DNA from: Rhodocyclaceae bacterium UBA2346
GTDB taxonomy: Bacteria; Pseudomonadota; Gammaproteobacteria; Burkholderiales; Rhodocyclaceae
DNA: 34,462 nucleotides
Assembly (NCBI GenBank): GCA_002344625.1
Contig: DDUE01000058.1
Span: forward strand, 1-34,462
Reading direction: 5' to 3'
Every line of letters starts with the position of its first letter. Position 1 is the first letter of the stretch. Position numbers and translations under genes: made by a program. This document shows, piece by piece, positions 16,847 through 25,410 of this stretch. Below the pieces are notes generated by a model. It saw nothing but the letters and a program-made list of their open reading frames with translations, was not told the origin of the DNA and did not search any database.

Positions 16847-18931
16847 GTGGCGGAGCCGAGCGGATTGCTCGCGCGGATTCGCAGCTCGGTCCGCCTCAAG
16901 CTGCTCGTGCTGGTTCTCTCGCCCCTGCTGATCGGGGTGCCGGCGCTGCTCGGGCTGGTGTGGACCTGGGGTAACCAGGCGTATGAACGCCTGATTACCT
17001 ACAAGGTGAGCTCCGACCTCGTGACCGCGCACGAATTCTTCGAGCGGGTCCGCGGCAGCGTCGGCGGCGACGTGGGGGCCGTCGCCGAGTCGAGCCGGTT
17101 GGTCGCGAGTCTGGACGGCGTGCATGACGTCGCCTTTGCGGTGATGCTCGAGGATCTGGCGCGCCGGTATCGGCTTGACTATCTGCTGTTTCTCGACCGG
17201 CAGGGCCGCGCGATCGCCGGTTCGGCGCCGAATGCCATGCTGCCGACGGGGGCGCGCCAGGACTGGCCGGCGGTCTCCGCCGCACTCGATGGCGCGACCC
17301 ACACCACCGTGGAACGCTTCTCGCCGGACGCACTTGCGGCGATTTCGCCCGAGTTGCGTGCGAGGGCGGTGCAAGCCCTGGTGCCGACGCAGGGTGCCGC
17401 GCCCGACGCGCGGACGGCGGAAGACCACGGAATGGTGATTCAGGCCGCCTCGCCGGTGTTCGACCGCCGGGGAATTCAGGTCGGGGTGCTCGAGGGGGGC
17501 GTCCTGCTGAACGGCAATCTGGAACTGGTCGACAGCATCAACGCCATCGTCTATCGCGACGGCTCCCTGCCCTTGAACAGCCGCGGCACCGCCACCCTGT
17601 TCCTGGGCGATACCCGGATCGCGACCAACGTGCGCCTTTTCGAAGGTGAGCGTGCGCTTGGCACGCGGGTTTCGATGGCGGTCAGGGAGCAGGTGCTGGG
17701 CCGCGGCGAGAACTGGCTGGGGACGGCCTTCGTCGTCAATGACGATTACGTGTCAGGTTACGAACCGGTGCTCGATGGCGCCGGCGAGCGCATCGGCATG
17801 CTCTACGTCGGGTTTCTCGAAGCGCCCCTGCGAGCCGCGTTCCATGCCGCGATGGCGGCATTGTTCGCGGTTTTCGTCGTGGTCAGTGCGCTTGGCAGCG
17901 TTTTCTGCCTGCGTTGGGCCCGCAGCATCTTCGAGCCGATCGAGCGCATGAACCGGGTCATGCAGCAGATCGAAGGCGGCGACGCCGCCGCCCGGGTGGG
18001 GACGGTCAGCAGTCGTGACGAGCTCGGACGGCTCGCGGGCAAGTTCGATCATCTGCTCGATACCTTGTCGGCGAAGCAGGATGAGCTGCGGCGCTGGGCG
18101 ACCGAACTCGACCACAAGGTGGCCGAACGCACCCGCGAACTGCACGAGACCAACGAGAGCCTGCGCCGGGCGCAGCGCCAGCTCGCGATGAGCGAAAAAC
18201 TCGCGGCCATCGGTGAGTTGACGGCCGGTGTCGCCCACGAGGTCAACAATCCGGTGGCGGTCATCCAGGGTAATCTGGACCTGTTGCGCGATGTGCTCGG
18301 GCCGGCCGCCGAGCCGGTCGGCGGCGAGATCCGGCTGATTCAGGAGCAGACTGAGCGGATCCGCCAGATCGTCACCAGGTTGCTGCAGTTTGCGCGGCCT
18401 GGCGACTTCGCCGGCTACACCGAGGCCGTCGACGTCAACGAAGTCATCGCCGACAGCCTGCTGTTGTCCACTCACAGTCTCGAGAAAGGCAATGTGGTGG
18501 TCGCGACCCATCTCGCGGCGCGCACGTCGGTCGAAATCAATCGCGGCGAACTGCAACAGGTGTTGATCAACCTCATCCTCAATGCGCTCCATGCCATGCC
18601 GGACGGCGGCCGGCTGACCTTGGCGAGCGAGGACTGGCAGGATGCGGCCGGACAGCGGCTGGGCGCCTTGCTGCGGATCTGCGACACCGGGCACGGTATC
18701 GCGCCCGAAAACCTGACCACGATCTTCGACCCGTTCTTCACGACCAAAAAGGAAAGCGGCACCGGGCTCGGCCTGTCGATCAGCTATACGCTCATCGAGC
18801 GCTATGGCGGACGCATCAGCGTGGCCAGCGTACCCGGACAGGGGGCGCAATTCGAGATCCGGCTGCGTCGCGAAGCGGTTTTCGACGCGACCCCGGAAGC
18901 GCCGGGTTTCATGCGCCGGTGGCACGCATGA
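16847..18931 (+). CDS. sensor histidine kinase with periplasmic Cache domain
   Basis: A 694-aa membrane kinase. TM1 is about 18-40 and a large periplasmic double-Cache-type sensor spans 41-330, containing YLLFLDRQGRAIAGS and GTAFVVNDDYVSGYEPV. TM2 is about 333-355, HAMP 356-410 and a coiled-coil 410-448. HisKA has phospho-acceptor His464 in GVAHEVNNP. HATPase_c has N-box N575/N579, G1 DTGHG (613-617), FDPFFTTK (627-634) and G2 GTGLGLS (638-644). The HisKA/HATPase style resembles NtrB/DctB-type kinases that signal to sigma-54 activators. No response regulator is adjacent, so it is an orphan. Start is GTG 16847, 8 bp after htpX. The ligand is unknown; Cache domains usually bind small metabolites. 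Confidence 0.92.
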   Translation: MAEPSGLLARIRSSVRLKLLVLVLSPLLIGVPALLGLVWTWGNQAYERLITYKVSSDLVTAHEFFERVRGSVGGDVGAVAESSRLVASLDGVHDVAFAVMLEDLARRYRLDYLLFLDRQGRAIAGSAPNAMLPTGARQDWPAVSAALDGATHTTVERFSPDALAAISPELRARAVQALVPTQGAAPDARTAEDHGMVIQAASPVFDRRGIQVGVLEGGVLLNGNLELVDSINAIVYRDGSLPLNSRGTATLFLGDTRIATNVRLFEGERALGTRVSMAVREQVLGRGENWLGTAFVVNDDYVSGYEPVLDGAGERIGMLYVGFLEAPLRAAFHAAMAALFAVFVVVSALGSVFCLRWARSIFEPIERMNRVMQQIEGGDAAARVGTVSSRDELGRLAGKFDHLLDTLSAKQDELRRWATELDHKVAERTRELHETNESLRRAQRQLAMSEKLAAIGELTAGVAHEVNNPVAVIQGNLDLLRDVLGPAAEPVGGEIRLIQEQTERIRQIVTRLLQFARPGDFAGYTEAVDVNEVIADSLLLSTHSLEKGNVVVATHLAARTSVEINRGELQQVLINLILNALHAMPDGGRLTLASEDWQDAAGQRLGALLRICDTGHGIAPENLTTIFDPFFTTKKESGTGLGLSISYTLIERYGGRISVASVPGQGAQFEIRLRREAVFDATPEAPGFMRRWHA

Positions 18932-18957
18932 ACTGCAGGGCCGCGGTCCGCCCGGGT

Positions 18958-19566
18958 TCAGGGTTCGAGATCGCGTAGTTCGGCGCGGGTGTTGATGTTG
19001 CGAAACGCGCTTTCCTGGTCGTCGAAGCCGACCCGCGCAACCTTGAGGGTGGCGTGCCAGCGGCCGATCGTGCGTCCGCCGGATTCGAGAAAGGCGCTCA
19101 GGTGTGGCAGGACCTCGCGCCGGCACAGGCAGAATACCGGGTGTGCCTGGTCGAAGGTGCAGGCCACCGCAAGATCGGCGGACTGGGCACGCAAGGCCGC
19201 ATGCAGCCGCTCGACCAGGTCGGTGGGCAGAAAGGGTGAATCGCACGGCGCGGTCGCCACCAACGGATGGCTCGCCACCGCGAGCGCGGCATGCAGTCCG
19301 GCCAGCGGCCCGGCAAAACCGCCGATCCGGTCGACGCATACGCGATAACCGAATGCGGCATAGCGATCGCCATTCCGGTTGGCACTGATGATGAGTTCGT
19401 CGACCTGCGGAACCAAGCGCTCGATCACCCATTCGGCCATCGGTCGCCCGTACAGGGGCACCAGGCCTTTGTCGACGCCGCCCATGCGGCTGCCCTGGCC
19501 GCCCGCCAGCAGCACGCCGGTGATGCGGTCGCGCCGATGCGGCGGGTGCTTGCTCGAACCGTTCAT
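18958..19566 (-). CDS. mobA: molybdenum cofactor guanylyltransferase
   Basis: A 202-aa enzyme that transfers GMP from GTP to molybdopterin to form the guanine dinucleotide cofactor used by DMSO-reductase-family enzymes such as nitrate reductases and formate dehydrogenases. The nucleotide-binding motif LLAGGQGSRMGGVDKGL is at 19-35, DRIGGFAGPLAGLHAAL follows, then the metal-binding region CDSPFLP and the C-terminal FRNINTRAEL. Length is typical. The frame is open for 86 codons upstream with low-complexity Arg/Pro-rich translation, so the ATG at 19566 is chosen. It is a single-gene unit, convergent with the histidine kinase. Confidence 0.96.
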   Translation of the reverse strand: MNGSSKHPPHRRDRITGVLLAGGQGSRMGGVDKGLVPLYGRPMAEWVIERLVPQVDELIISANRNGDRYAAFGYRVCVDRIGGFAGPLAGLHAALAVASHPLVATAPCDSPFLPTDLVERLHAALRAQSADLAVACTFDQAHPVFCLCRREVLPHLSAFLESGGRTIGRWHATLKVARVGFDDQESAFRNINTRAELRDLEP

Positions 19567-19943
19567 CGGAAGAAGCGCTTCGGGCCCGCAAACAGCAGGG
19601 CTTGCGGGCGGGTGGCCGCCGGCGGCGCATACGGTGTGGCCTCGGACGGCTGCCGGGGGCGTGGGGCATCGATCGGGGGCATTGCGCGCGTCTGGGCGGG
19701 ATGGGCGGCCAGTTTCGCACTGCGGGCGGTATCGGTGCAAATTGCGGCGCCCGCGAGGCCGGTGGTTGGCGCGCGGATGGCGGCAGGTGCCGGGTATCGC
19801 CGATACCCGGGGGACGTACGACATGGCTGTGCAGCAGCTGTGATACGCTGCTTCGCCCTTCGCTGTCGCGATGAATTCGGTGCGGAGTCCGGGGCCGGGC
19901 TGTCGTCCGGTCTTGTCATAACCTGATGGTTCAAAGGAAAAAC
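19567..19943. other. divergent intergenic region mobA / DUF1269 gene
   Basis: 377 bp without a convincing gene; frames here translate to Arg/Gly/Pro-rich noise. It should carry promoters for both flanking genes. The one clear structure is the palindrome at 19790-19810, listed separately. Confidence 0.5.
19790..19810. repeat. perfect palindrome upstream of DUF1269 gene
   Basis: CCGGGTATC-GCC-GATACCCGG, 9-bp perfect arms with a 3-nt centre. It lies in a divergent promoter region with no T-run on either side, so it could be an operator for a dimeric regulator or an RNA hairpin. Confidence 0.5.
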
Positions 19944-20438
19944 ATGGGTACCCTGATCGTTGTTTCGTTTCCCGAAGAAAAGCTCGCTTTCGACCTGCGT
20001 GCCTCGCTCGTCCAGTTGCAGAAGGAATACCTGATCGAGATGGAGGACGTGGTCGTCGTGACCAAGGATGCCGACGGCAAGGCCAAACTGCATCAGGCGG
20101 TCAATACGACCGCGATCGGGGCGGTGAGCGGCGGGTTCTGGGGCATGCTGATCGGGGTGCTGTTTCTCAACCCCTTGCTCGGTGCGGCGGTCGGCGCCGG
20201 CGCGGGCGCGCTGTCGGGTCGATTCACCGATTTAGGCATCAATGATCAGTTCATGAAGGAACTCGCGGAGAGCTTCAACACCGGTTGCACGACGGTGTTC
20301 ATCCTGGTCAAGAAGGTGACCGGCGACAAGGTGCTCGATGGACTCGAGAAGTTCAAGGGCAAGGGCAAGGTCATACAGACCTCGCTGAACAAGGATGAAG
20401 AGGCCAGCCTGCGCGCCTTCCTCGAGGCGCAGGACTGA
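19944..20438 (+). CDS. DUF1269 family membrane protein
   Basis: A 164-aa protein of the DUF1269 family, function unknown; some relatives are stress-associated. The N-terminal part (MGTLIVVSFPEEKLAFDL) is an alpha/beta region. It is followed by a Gly/Ala-rich membrane hairpin at about 55-95 (GAVSGGFWGMLIGVLFLNP and GAAVGAGAGALSG), then a soluble C-terminal half with Lys-rich helices (KKVTGDKVLDGLEKFKGKGK). An upstream in-frame ATG at 19926 is possible, but AAAGGAAA at 19933-19940 points to the ATG at 19944. It is a single-gene unit. Confidence 0.85.
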   Translation: MGTLIVVSFPEEKLAFDLRASLVQLQKEYLIEMEDVVVVTKDADGKAKLHQAVNTTAIGAVSGGFWGMLIGVLFLNPLLGAAVGAGAGALSGRFTDLGINDQFMKELAESFNTGCTTVFILVKKVTGDKVLDGLEKFKGKGKVIQTSLNKDEEASLRAFLEAQD

Positions 20439-20755
20439 TACCGCCGGCCGCGACCCGGATACCGTCCGAGCGCTCCGTAGAGCGGCCGCCGTTTCATTCA
20501 AATGGAATCGCCTTGCGGGTGCCGACGGCGCCCTGCAAGCGCTTGATCACGCGTACTTGTTCGTTGGGTGCGGGTGGTAAAGGGTTCGGGTCGTTTTTTT
20601 GCCGCAATGCAATATCGCAATCTGTTTTCCGCTATGATGCCGGACACCGAACACGATGGAAAATGACATGAACGATTTCTCCGAGCGGGCCGGTCCGGGC
20701 ATCCGCTCTGTCGCCGGTTCCAATCCAATGCCACGCCAACGCAAGGAGCACTGCC
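20439..20755. other. intergenic region between DUF1269 gene and patatin gene
   Basis: 317 bp. It contains a long hairpin (20512-20539), a run of seven T (20594-20600), a TTGC-N6-GCAA inverted repeat (20600-20613) and a TATGAT -10-like hexamer (20633-20638) without a matching -35. A 35-codon ORF begins at 20656 and runs into the patatin start (see findings). No larger gene is evident. Confidence 0.5.
20512..20539 (+). terminator. hairpin downstream of DUF1269 gene
   Basis: A 12-bp stem with one G-U pair and one bulged A around a GAC loop, about 75 nt after the stop. No T-run follows directly, so it is a possible terminator or 3'-end stabiliser. Confidence 0.4.
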
Positions 20756-21808
20756 ATGAGTGACGCAAACCGGGAGCCTGTGCTGGTCGATCTGGCGCTG
20801 CAAGGCGGCGGTGCGCACGGGGCGTTCACCTGGGGGGTGCTCGACCGGATGATCGAAGTGCCCTGGCTCAAGCTCGATGGCATTTCGGGCACTTCCGCAG
20901 GTGCCATGAATGCGGTCGTGATGGCGCAAGGCATGCTCGAGGGCAAGAGTGTCGGCACGGACCGTTATTCGCGTGAGGGCGCCAAGGCAGCGCTCGAGAA
21001 TTTCTGGCGCAAGGTTTCGGAAGCCGCCCGCTTGAGTCCTTTCCAGCGCGGTCCGTTCGAGATCCTCACCGGCAAGTGGACGCTTGAGTATTCGCCCGCG
21101 TTCATCGCGAGCGACATCGCATCGCGGCTATTCTCGCCTTACGATTTCGCGCTGCAAGGCACCAATCCGCTGCGTGCCGTACTCGAAGACTGCGTCGACT
21201 TCAAACACTTGTCCGAATCGCCGATCAAGCTGTTCGTGACGGCAACCAACGTGCGCACCGGCCGGGGCCGGGTGTTTCGCAACAACGATCTCTCGGTCGA
21301 CGCGGTGCTCGCCTCGGCCTGCCTGCCGACGCTCTTCCAGGCGGTCGAGATCGACGGTGATCCATACTGGGATGGTGGTTATGCCGGCAACCCGACCCTC
21401 ACTCCGCTGGTGCGCGAGTGCGATTCGACCGACACGATCCTGGTGCAGATCAACCCGATCGAGCGCGCCGGCGTGCCGCGCACTGCGGCGGAGATCCAGA
21501 ACCGCCTCAACGAGGTTTCGTTCAATGCGCCGCTGATGAAAGAACTGCGCATGGCCGCGCTGCTGCGCCGCTGCGCCGATCCCGCCAGTTCGGGTGAGGG
21601 CGCGACCTGGGCCAGGCTGCGTATCCACCGTATTTCCAGCGCGATGATGACCGAGTTGAGCATGTCGTCGAAAATGCTCGCCGAATGGTCGTTCCTGTGC
21701 ATGTTGCGCGACGAGGGCCGGCGTGCGGCCGAGACCTTCCTCGCCGAACATGGGGACGATATCGGCGTGCGCGGCACACTCGATCTCGATTCACTGCTGG
21801 AGGGTTAA
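20756..21808 (+). CDS. patatin-like phospholipase
   Basis: A 350-aa acyl hydrolase with a Ser-Asp dyad. The oxyanion motif GGGAHG is at 17-22, the nucleophile Ser47 in GTSAG (45-49), and Asp206 in WDGGY. No signal peptide is visible, so it probably acts in the cytoplasm or at the inner-membrane surface. AAGGAG at 20743-20748 supports the ATG. The stop is 3 bp from the GntP-type permease gene, so they form an operon. From memory, this lipase-permease pair recurs near hydroxybutyrate dehydrogenase genes in Betaproteobacteria, suggesting a link to lipid or polyhydroxybutyrate turnover. That dehydrogenase is absent here, so the substrate is inferred. Confidence 0.9.
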   Translation: MSDANREPVLVDLALQGGGAHGAFTWGVLDRMIEVPWLKLDGISGTSAGAMNAVVMAQGMLEGKSVGTDRYSREGAKAALENFWRKVSEAARLSPFQRGPFEILTGKWTLEYSPAFIASDIASRLFSPYDFALQGTNPLRAVLEDCVDFKHLSESPIKLFVTATNVRTGRGRVFRNNDLSVDAVLASACLPTLFQAVEIDGDPYWDGGYAGNPTLTPLVRECDSTDTILVQINPIERAGVPRTAAEIQNRLNEVSFNAPLMKELRMAALLRRCADPASSGEGATWARLRIHRISSAMMTELSMSSKMLAEWSFLCMLRDEGRRAAETFLAEHGDDIGVRGTLDLDSLLEG

Positions 21809-21811
21809 GGC

Positions 21812-23260
21812 ATGGGCTTGCTCGGCATCTTGATCGGCCTGGGGCTGATCATGTGGTTTTCGTTTCGTGGATGGAGCGTGCTCATCCTCGCGCCTGCGGG
21901 GGCATTGATCGCGGCGCTGGCCGCGAGCGAACCGTTGCTGGCGCATTGGACCCAGACCTTCATGGGCTCGGCCGCGGGTTTTCTGGCGCAGTTCTTTCCG
22001 CTGTTCCTGCTCGGCGCGGTGTTCGGCAAGCTGATGGAAGACAGCGGTTCGGTCGCCGCGATCGCGCGCTTCATGACCGAGAAGCTCGGCCCGACGCGGG
22101 CGGTGCTGTCGGTCGTGCTGGCGGGGGCGATGGTCACCTATGGTGGCGTGAGCCTGTTCGTCGCGTTCTTCGTGATCGGGCCGATGGGACAGGCGATGTT
22201 CCGCGCCGCCAACGTGCCCAACCGCCTGCTGCCGGCCGCGATCATGCTGGGTACCGCGACTTTCACGATGTCGGCGTTGCCGGGTACGCCCGCGATCCAG
22301 AACGCGATCCCGATGCCGTTCTTCGGCACCACGCCGTTCGCGGCGCCGGGTCTGGGCATCATCGCCGCGGCGATCATGCTGTCCTTCGGCTTGTGGTGGC
22401 TCAATCGGCGCGAAGCGGCGGCGCGGCGTGCCGGCGAGGGTTTCGGCGTGCCGATCGGCTCGGCTGAAGAGGCCGCTGCCGACCCGCTCGTGCGTGAGCG
22501 CGCGACCACCGCGAGTACGTTCGATCCGCGCGAGGTCAAGGCCCAGGCGGAGTCGGCCGGTCCGAGCATCACGGTGGCGATGGCGCCGCTGGTGGTGGTG
22601 GTCGGGGTCAACCTGATCATGTCGATGCTGGTGTTGCCGCGCATGGATACGAGCTTCCTCGAGGAATACCAGTGGGGCGGCATCACGATCGCGTCGGTCG
22701 GCGGGGTGTGGTCGGTGCTGGTCGCGCTCACCGCGGCGATCTTCGTCATGATCGCGCTCAACCGCGACCGCCTGCCGGCGCTCAAGGCGACCGTCGACGC
22801 CGGTGCGAATGCTTCGGTGTTGCCGGTCCTGAGCGTCGCGAGCCTGGTCGGTTTCGGCGCTGTGGTTGCCGCGATGCCGGCGTTCGAGGCGGTGCGCGAG
22901 TGGGTGGTGTCGATCGAGGGCGGTCCGCTGGTGTCGCTCGCGGTCGCAACCAACCTGCTGTCGGCGCTGACCGGCTCCGCTTCGGGCGGGATGACGATCG
23001 CGCTCGAGGCGCTGGGTCCGACCTACATGCAGCTCGCCGCCGAAGTCGGCATGAATCCGGATCTGCTGCATCGTGTCGCGGTGATCGGTGCGGGTACGCT
23101 CGACAGCCTGCCGCACAACGGCGCGGTGGTGACGCTGCTCGCGGTCTGCGGCGCGACCCACAGCAAGAGCTATTTCGACATTGTGATGGTCGCGATCGTG
23201 GGTGCCATCCTGGCCCTGATCGGCGTCATCGTGCTGGGCGGCGCCTTCGGTTCGTTCTAG
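21812..23260 (+). CDS. GntP-family permease
   Basis: A 482-aa inner-membrane carrier with about 12 hydrophobic segments, of the GntP family (H+-coupled uptake of gluconate-like or small hydroxy acids). Typical stretches are FFPLFLLGAVFGKLMEDSG (61-79), TATFTMSALPGTPAIQN and, near the C-terminus, ATNLLSALTGSASGGMTIAL and GTLDSLPHNGAVVTLL. A cytoplasmic loop of about 60 residues near 205-250 splits the two halves. It starts 3 bp after the patatin stop. Members beside hydroxybutyrate genes are thought to carry 3-hydroxybutyrate; the substrate here is unproven. Confidence 0.88.
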   Translation: MGLLGILIGLGLIMWFSFRGWSVLILAPAGALIAALAASEPLLAHWTQTFMGSAAGFLAQFFPLFLLGAVFGKLMEDSGSVAAIARFMTEKLGPTRAVLSVVLAGAMVTYGGVSLFVAFFVIGPMGQAMFRAANVPNRLLPAAIMLGTATFTMSALPGTPAIQNAIPMPFFGTTPFAAPGLGIIAAAIMLSFGLWWLNRREAAARRAGEGFGVPIGSAEEAAADPLVRERATTASTFDPREVKAQAESAGPSITVAMAPLVVVVGVNLIMSMLVLPRMDTSFLEEYQWGGITIASVGGVWSVLVALTAAIFVMIALNRDRLPALKATVDAGANASVLPVLSVASLVGFGAVVAAMPAFEAVREWVVSIEGGPLVSLAVATNLLSALTGSASGGMTIALEALGPTYMQLAAEVGMNPDLLHRVAVIGAGTLDSLPHNGAVVTLLAVCGATHSKSYFDIVMVAIVGAILALIGVIVLGGAFGSF

Positions 23261-23294
23261 TCATCGGCGATCCGCTTCGGTATGCTGCGCGGCT

Positions 23295-23333
23295 GAGGCC
23301 GGCATTTGCGAGGCGACTCGCGATGCCGGCCTC
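23295..23333 (+). terminator. strong hairpin after the GntP gene
   Basis: GAGGCCGGCAT / ATGCCGGCCTC, an 11-bp perfect outer stem, with an inner 5-bp stem GCGAG / CTCGC around a GCGA loop. It begins 35 nt after the permease stop and separates that operon from the lipid-transport operon. There is no T-run. Confidence 0.5.
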
Positions 23334-23475
23334 GCCGCGTCGAGCGGGGGGCGCATCGAGCGCGTCCGCGGTACCGCAGCGTGATCGACTTAACCCGCAT
23401 TCATCTGGAAACGACCTTGAAACTGTCCTTGTTCCCGATCGTCCGGTCTCGTATGCCGAGCGCAGGCCTGCCGAC

Positions 23476-24618
23476 ATGAGCGCGGCGGTGAGCGGCGCGG
23501 CCGTGTTCGACGATCGCGAGGGCGTGGCGCGCCTTCGCCTGGTGGGCGACTGGACGCTGGCTCACCACGCGGTACTGCTCGGACAGGTAAACGGATTGCG
23601 TTCCCGCATCGATGCCCGGGTGATGGTCGATGCCAGCGAACTGCGGGTTCTCGACACGGCCGGCGCGGCCTTGTTGCTGCGCTTGCTGGGCGGTGAAGGG
23701 GTGCACAAGCTCGTCGGTAGCGACAGTGGTCTTTCGGAAGGCGGGCGGGCGCTCCTGGCGGCGGTGGGTGATGCGATGGTGGGGCGTGGCGCGGCGCCGG
23801 CCGCCCGCAAGGGATCGGCGGTCGGCGATGTGCTCGCGCACATCGGCGAGGGGGTCGGTACCTTCTGGCGTCATGCGGTCGACCTGCTCGGCTTCGTCGG
23901 CCTCACCCTTTCGGCCATGCTTCGGGTCGGCCTACGGCCGTCACGCTGGCGGCTGACCTCGCTGGTGGCCAATCTCGAGCAGACCGGCCTCCACGCGGTG
24001 CCCATTGTCGCGCTGCTGACTTTTCTCGTGGGTGCGGTGGTGGCATTTCTGGGGGCGACGGTGCTGGCCGATTTCGGTGCGAGCGTGTTTACCGTCAATC
24101 TGGTCGCGTTTTCGTTCTTACGCGAGTTCGGGGTGTTGCTGACCGCGATCCTGGTGGCCGGGCGGACCGCCAGCGCCTATACCGCGCAGATCGGATCGAT
24201 GCGCGCCAACGAAGAAGTCGACGCGATTCGCGCGCTCGGACTGGACCCGGTCGAACTGCTGGTGCTGCCGCGCATGTGGGCGCTGCTGTTCGCCCTGCCG
24301 ATGCTGACCTTCATCGCGATGATCTCGGGCATTCTCGGCGGCATGCTGGTGTGCGTGCTCAGCCTGGGGATTCCGGTGCCGATGTTCATGTCGATCATCG
24401 CGAACGATGTCGGCGTCTCGCATTTCATCGTCGGCATGGCCAAGGCGCCGATATTCGCCTTCCTGATCGCGCTGATTGGCTGCATGGAGGGATTCAAGGT
24501 GGAGGGCAGCGCGCAGTCGGTCGGGACGCACACCACGTCGAGCGTGGTGCAGTCGATCTTCGTCGTGATCCTGGTCAATGCCATCGCGGCGATGATCTGC
24601 ATGGAGATGGGCTGGTGA
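23476..24618 (+). CDS. mlaE: STAS-MlaE fused ABC permease
   Basis: Inner-membrane permease of an Mla-type phospholipid ABC transporter, 380 aa. Residues 8-100 form a STAS domain, equivalent to E. coli MlaB, with the characteristic LDTAG (59-63); Thr61 probably matches the key Thr of MlaB. Residues 130-378 are an MlaE domain with hydrophobic segments and the conserved REFGVLLTAILVAGRTASAY and GSMRANEEVDAIRALG, the coupling-helix region. E. coli MlaE is about 260 aa, so this is a natural MlaB-MlaE fusion. The frame is open far upstream; the ATG at 23476 is the first plausible start and gives a normal STAS. Its stop overlaps the ATPase start (GTGA). Confidence 0.93.
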   Translation: MSAAVSGAAVFDDREGVARLRLVGDWTLAHHAVLLGQVNGLRSRIDARVMVDASELRVLDTAGAALLLRLLGGEGVHKLVGSDSGLSEGGRALLAAVGDAMVGRGAAPAARKGSAVGDVLAHIGEGVGTFWRHAVDLLGFVGLTLSAMLRVGLRPSRWRLTSLVANLEQTGLHAVPIVALLTFLVGAVVAFLGATVLADFGASVFTVNLVAFSFLREFGVLLTAILVAGRTASAYTAQIGSMRANEEVDAIRALGLDPVELLVLPRMWALLFALPMLTFIAMISGILGGMLVCVLSLGIPVPMFMSIIANDVGVSHFIVGMAKAPIFAFLIALIGCMEGFKVEGSAQSVGTHTTSSVVQSIFVVILVNAIAAMICMEMGW

Positions 24619-25409
24619 GTGCGGCGGCGAGCGAAACCATCATTCAGGTCCGCGGGCTGGTCAATCGCTTCGGGACGCATGTGGTGCACGAGAATCTCGA
24701 TCTCGATGTACGCCGTGGCGAGATCCTGTCGGTGGTCGGCGGGTCGGGCACCGGCAAGTCGGTGCTGCTCAGGAGCATCATCGGACTCATTCGGGCCGCG
24801 TCGGGCAGCGTACGGGTGTTCGGCGAGGATCTGCTCGCGCTGCCGGCGGCGCAGCGTTCGCTGCTCGAACGACGCTTCGGGGTGTTGTTCCAGAAGGGGG
24901 CACTGTTTTCGTCCCTGACCGTGACCGAGAACGTCGTCCTGCCGCTGATCGAGCATGCGCGTCTGTCGCGGCCGGAGGCGATCCGCCTGGCCGAAGTCAA
25001 GATCGCGTTGGCCGGCTTGCCCGCCAATGCGGGCGACAAGTATCCTTCGGAGCTTTCGGGTGGCATGATCAAGCGGGCCGCGCTTGCACGTGCTCTGGCG
25101 CTCGATCCGGACATCCTGTTTCTTGACGAACCGACCGCGGGGCTCGATCCGATCGGTGCGGCCGCTTTCGATCAACTGATCCTGACCTTGCGCAATGCGC
25201 TGGGCCTGACCGTGTTCCTGGTGACGCATGACCTCGACACGATCTATACGATCACCGACCGGGTGGCCGTGCTGGCGCAGAAGCGGGTGCTGATCAATGA
25301 CAGCCTGGCGGCGGTCGCGGCCCTGGATGACGACTGGATCCAGGAATATTTTCACGGGCCGCGGGGGCGCGCGGCGTCCGTGGCCGCTGTTGGCGAGGAG
25401 AGTCATTGA
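24615..25409 (+). CDS. mlaF: MlaF-type ABC transporter ATPase
   Basis: A 264-aa ATP-binding subunit that powers lipid movement through the fused permease. Walker A is GGSGTGKS (42-49), the Q-loop is in LFQKGALFSSLTV, the signature LSGGM (147-151), Walker B ILFLDEP (167-173) and the switch His205. The QKGALFSSLTV...NVVLPL stretch and the GGMIKR after the signature are typical of MlaF/Ttg2A. The start is GTG at 24615, overlapping the permease stop by 4 nt, and the MCE-protein gene follows after 1 nt. The C-terminal extension (DDDWIQEYFHGPRGR) is common in this family. Confidence 0.95.
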   Translation: MSAAASETIIQVRGLVNRFGTHVVHENLDLDVRRGEILSVVGGSGTGKSVLLRSIIGLIRAASGSVRVFGEDLLALPAAQRSLLERRFGVLFQKGALFSSLTVTENVVLPLIEHARLSRPEAIRLAEVKIALAGLPANAGDKYPSELSGGMIKRAALARALALDPDILFLDEPTAGLDPIGAAAFDQLILTLRNALGLTVFLVTHDLDTIYTITDRVAVLAQKRVLINDSLAAVAALDDDWIQEYFHGPRGRAASVAAVGEESH

Positions 25410-25410
25410 A

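Noticed and set aside
21791..23161. 456-codon frame antisense to the GntP-type gene
   Set aside because: Arg/His/Gln-rich noise with no start context, opposite a clear membrane protein.
22672..23475. Long upstream extension of the STAS-MlaE frame through the GntP gene
   Set aside because: It is the out-of-frame shadow of gntP; the STAS domain begins just after the ATG at 23476.
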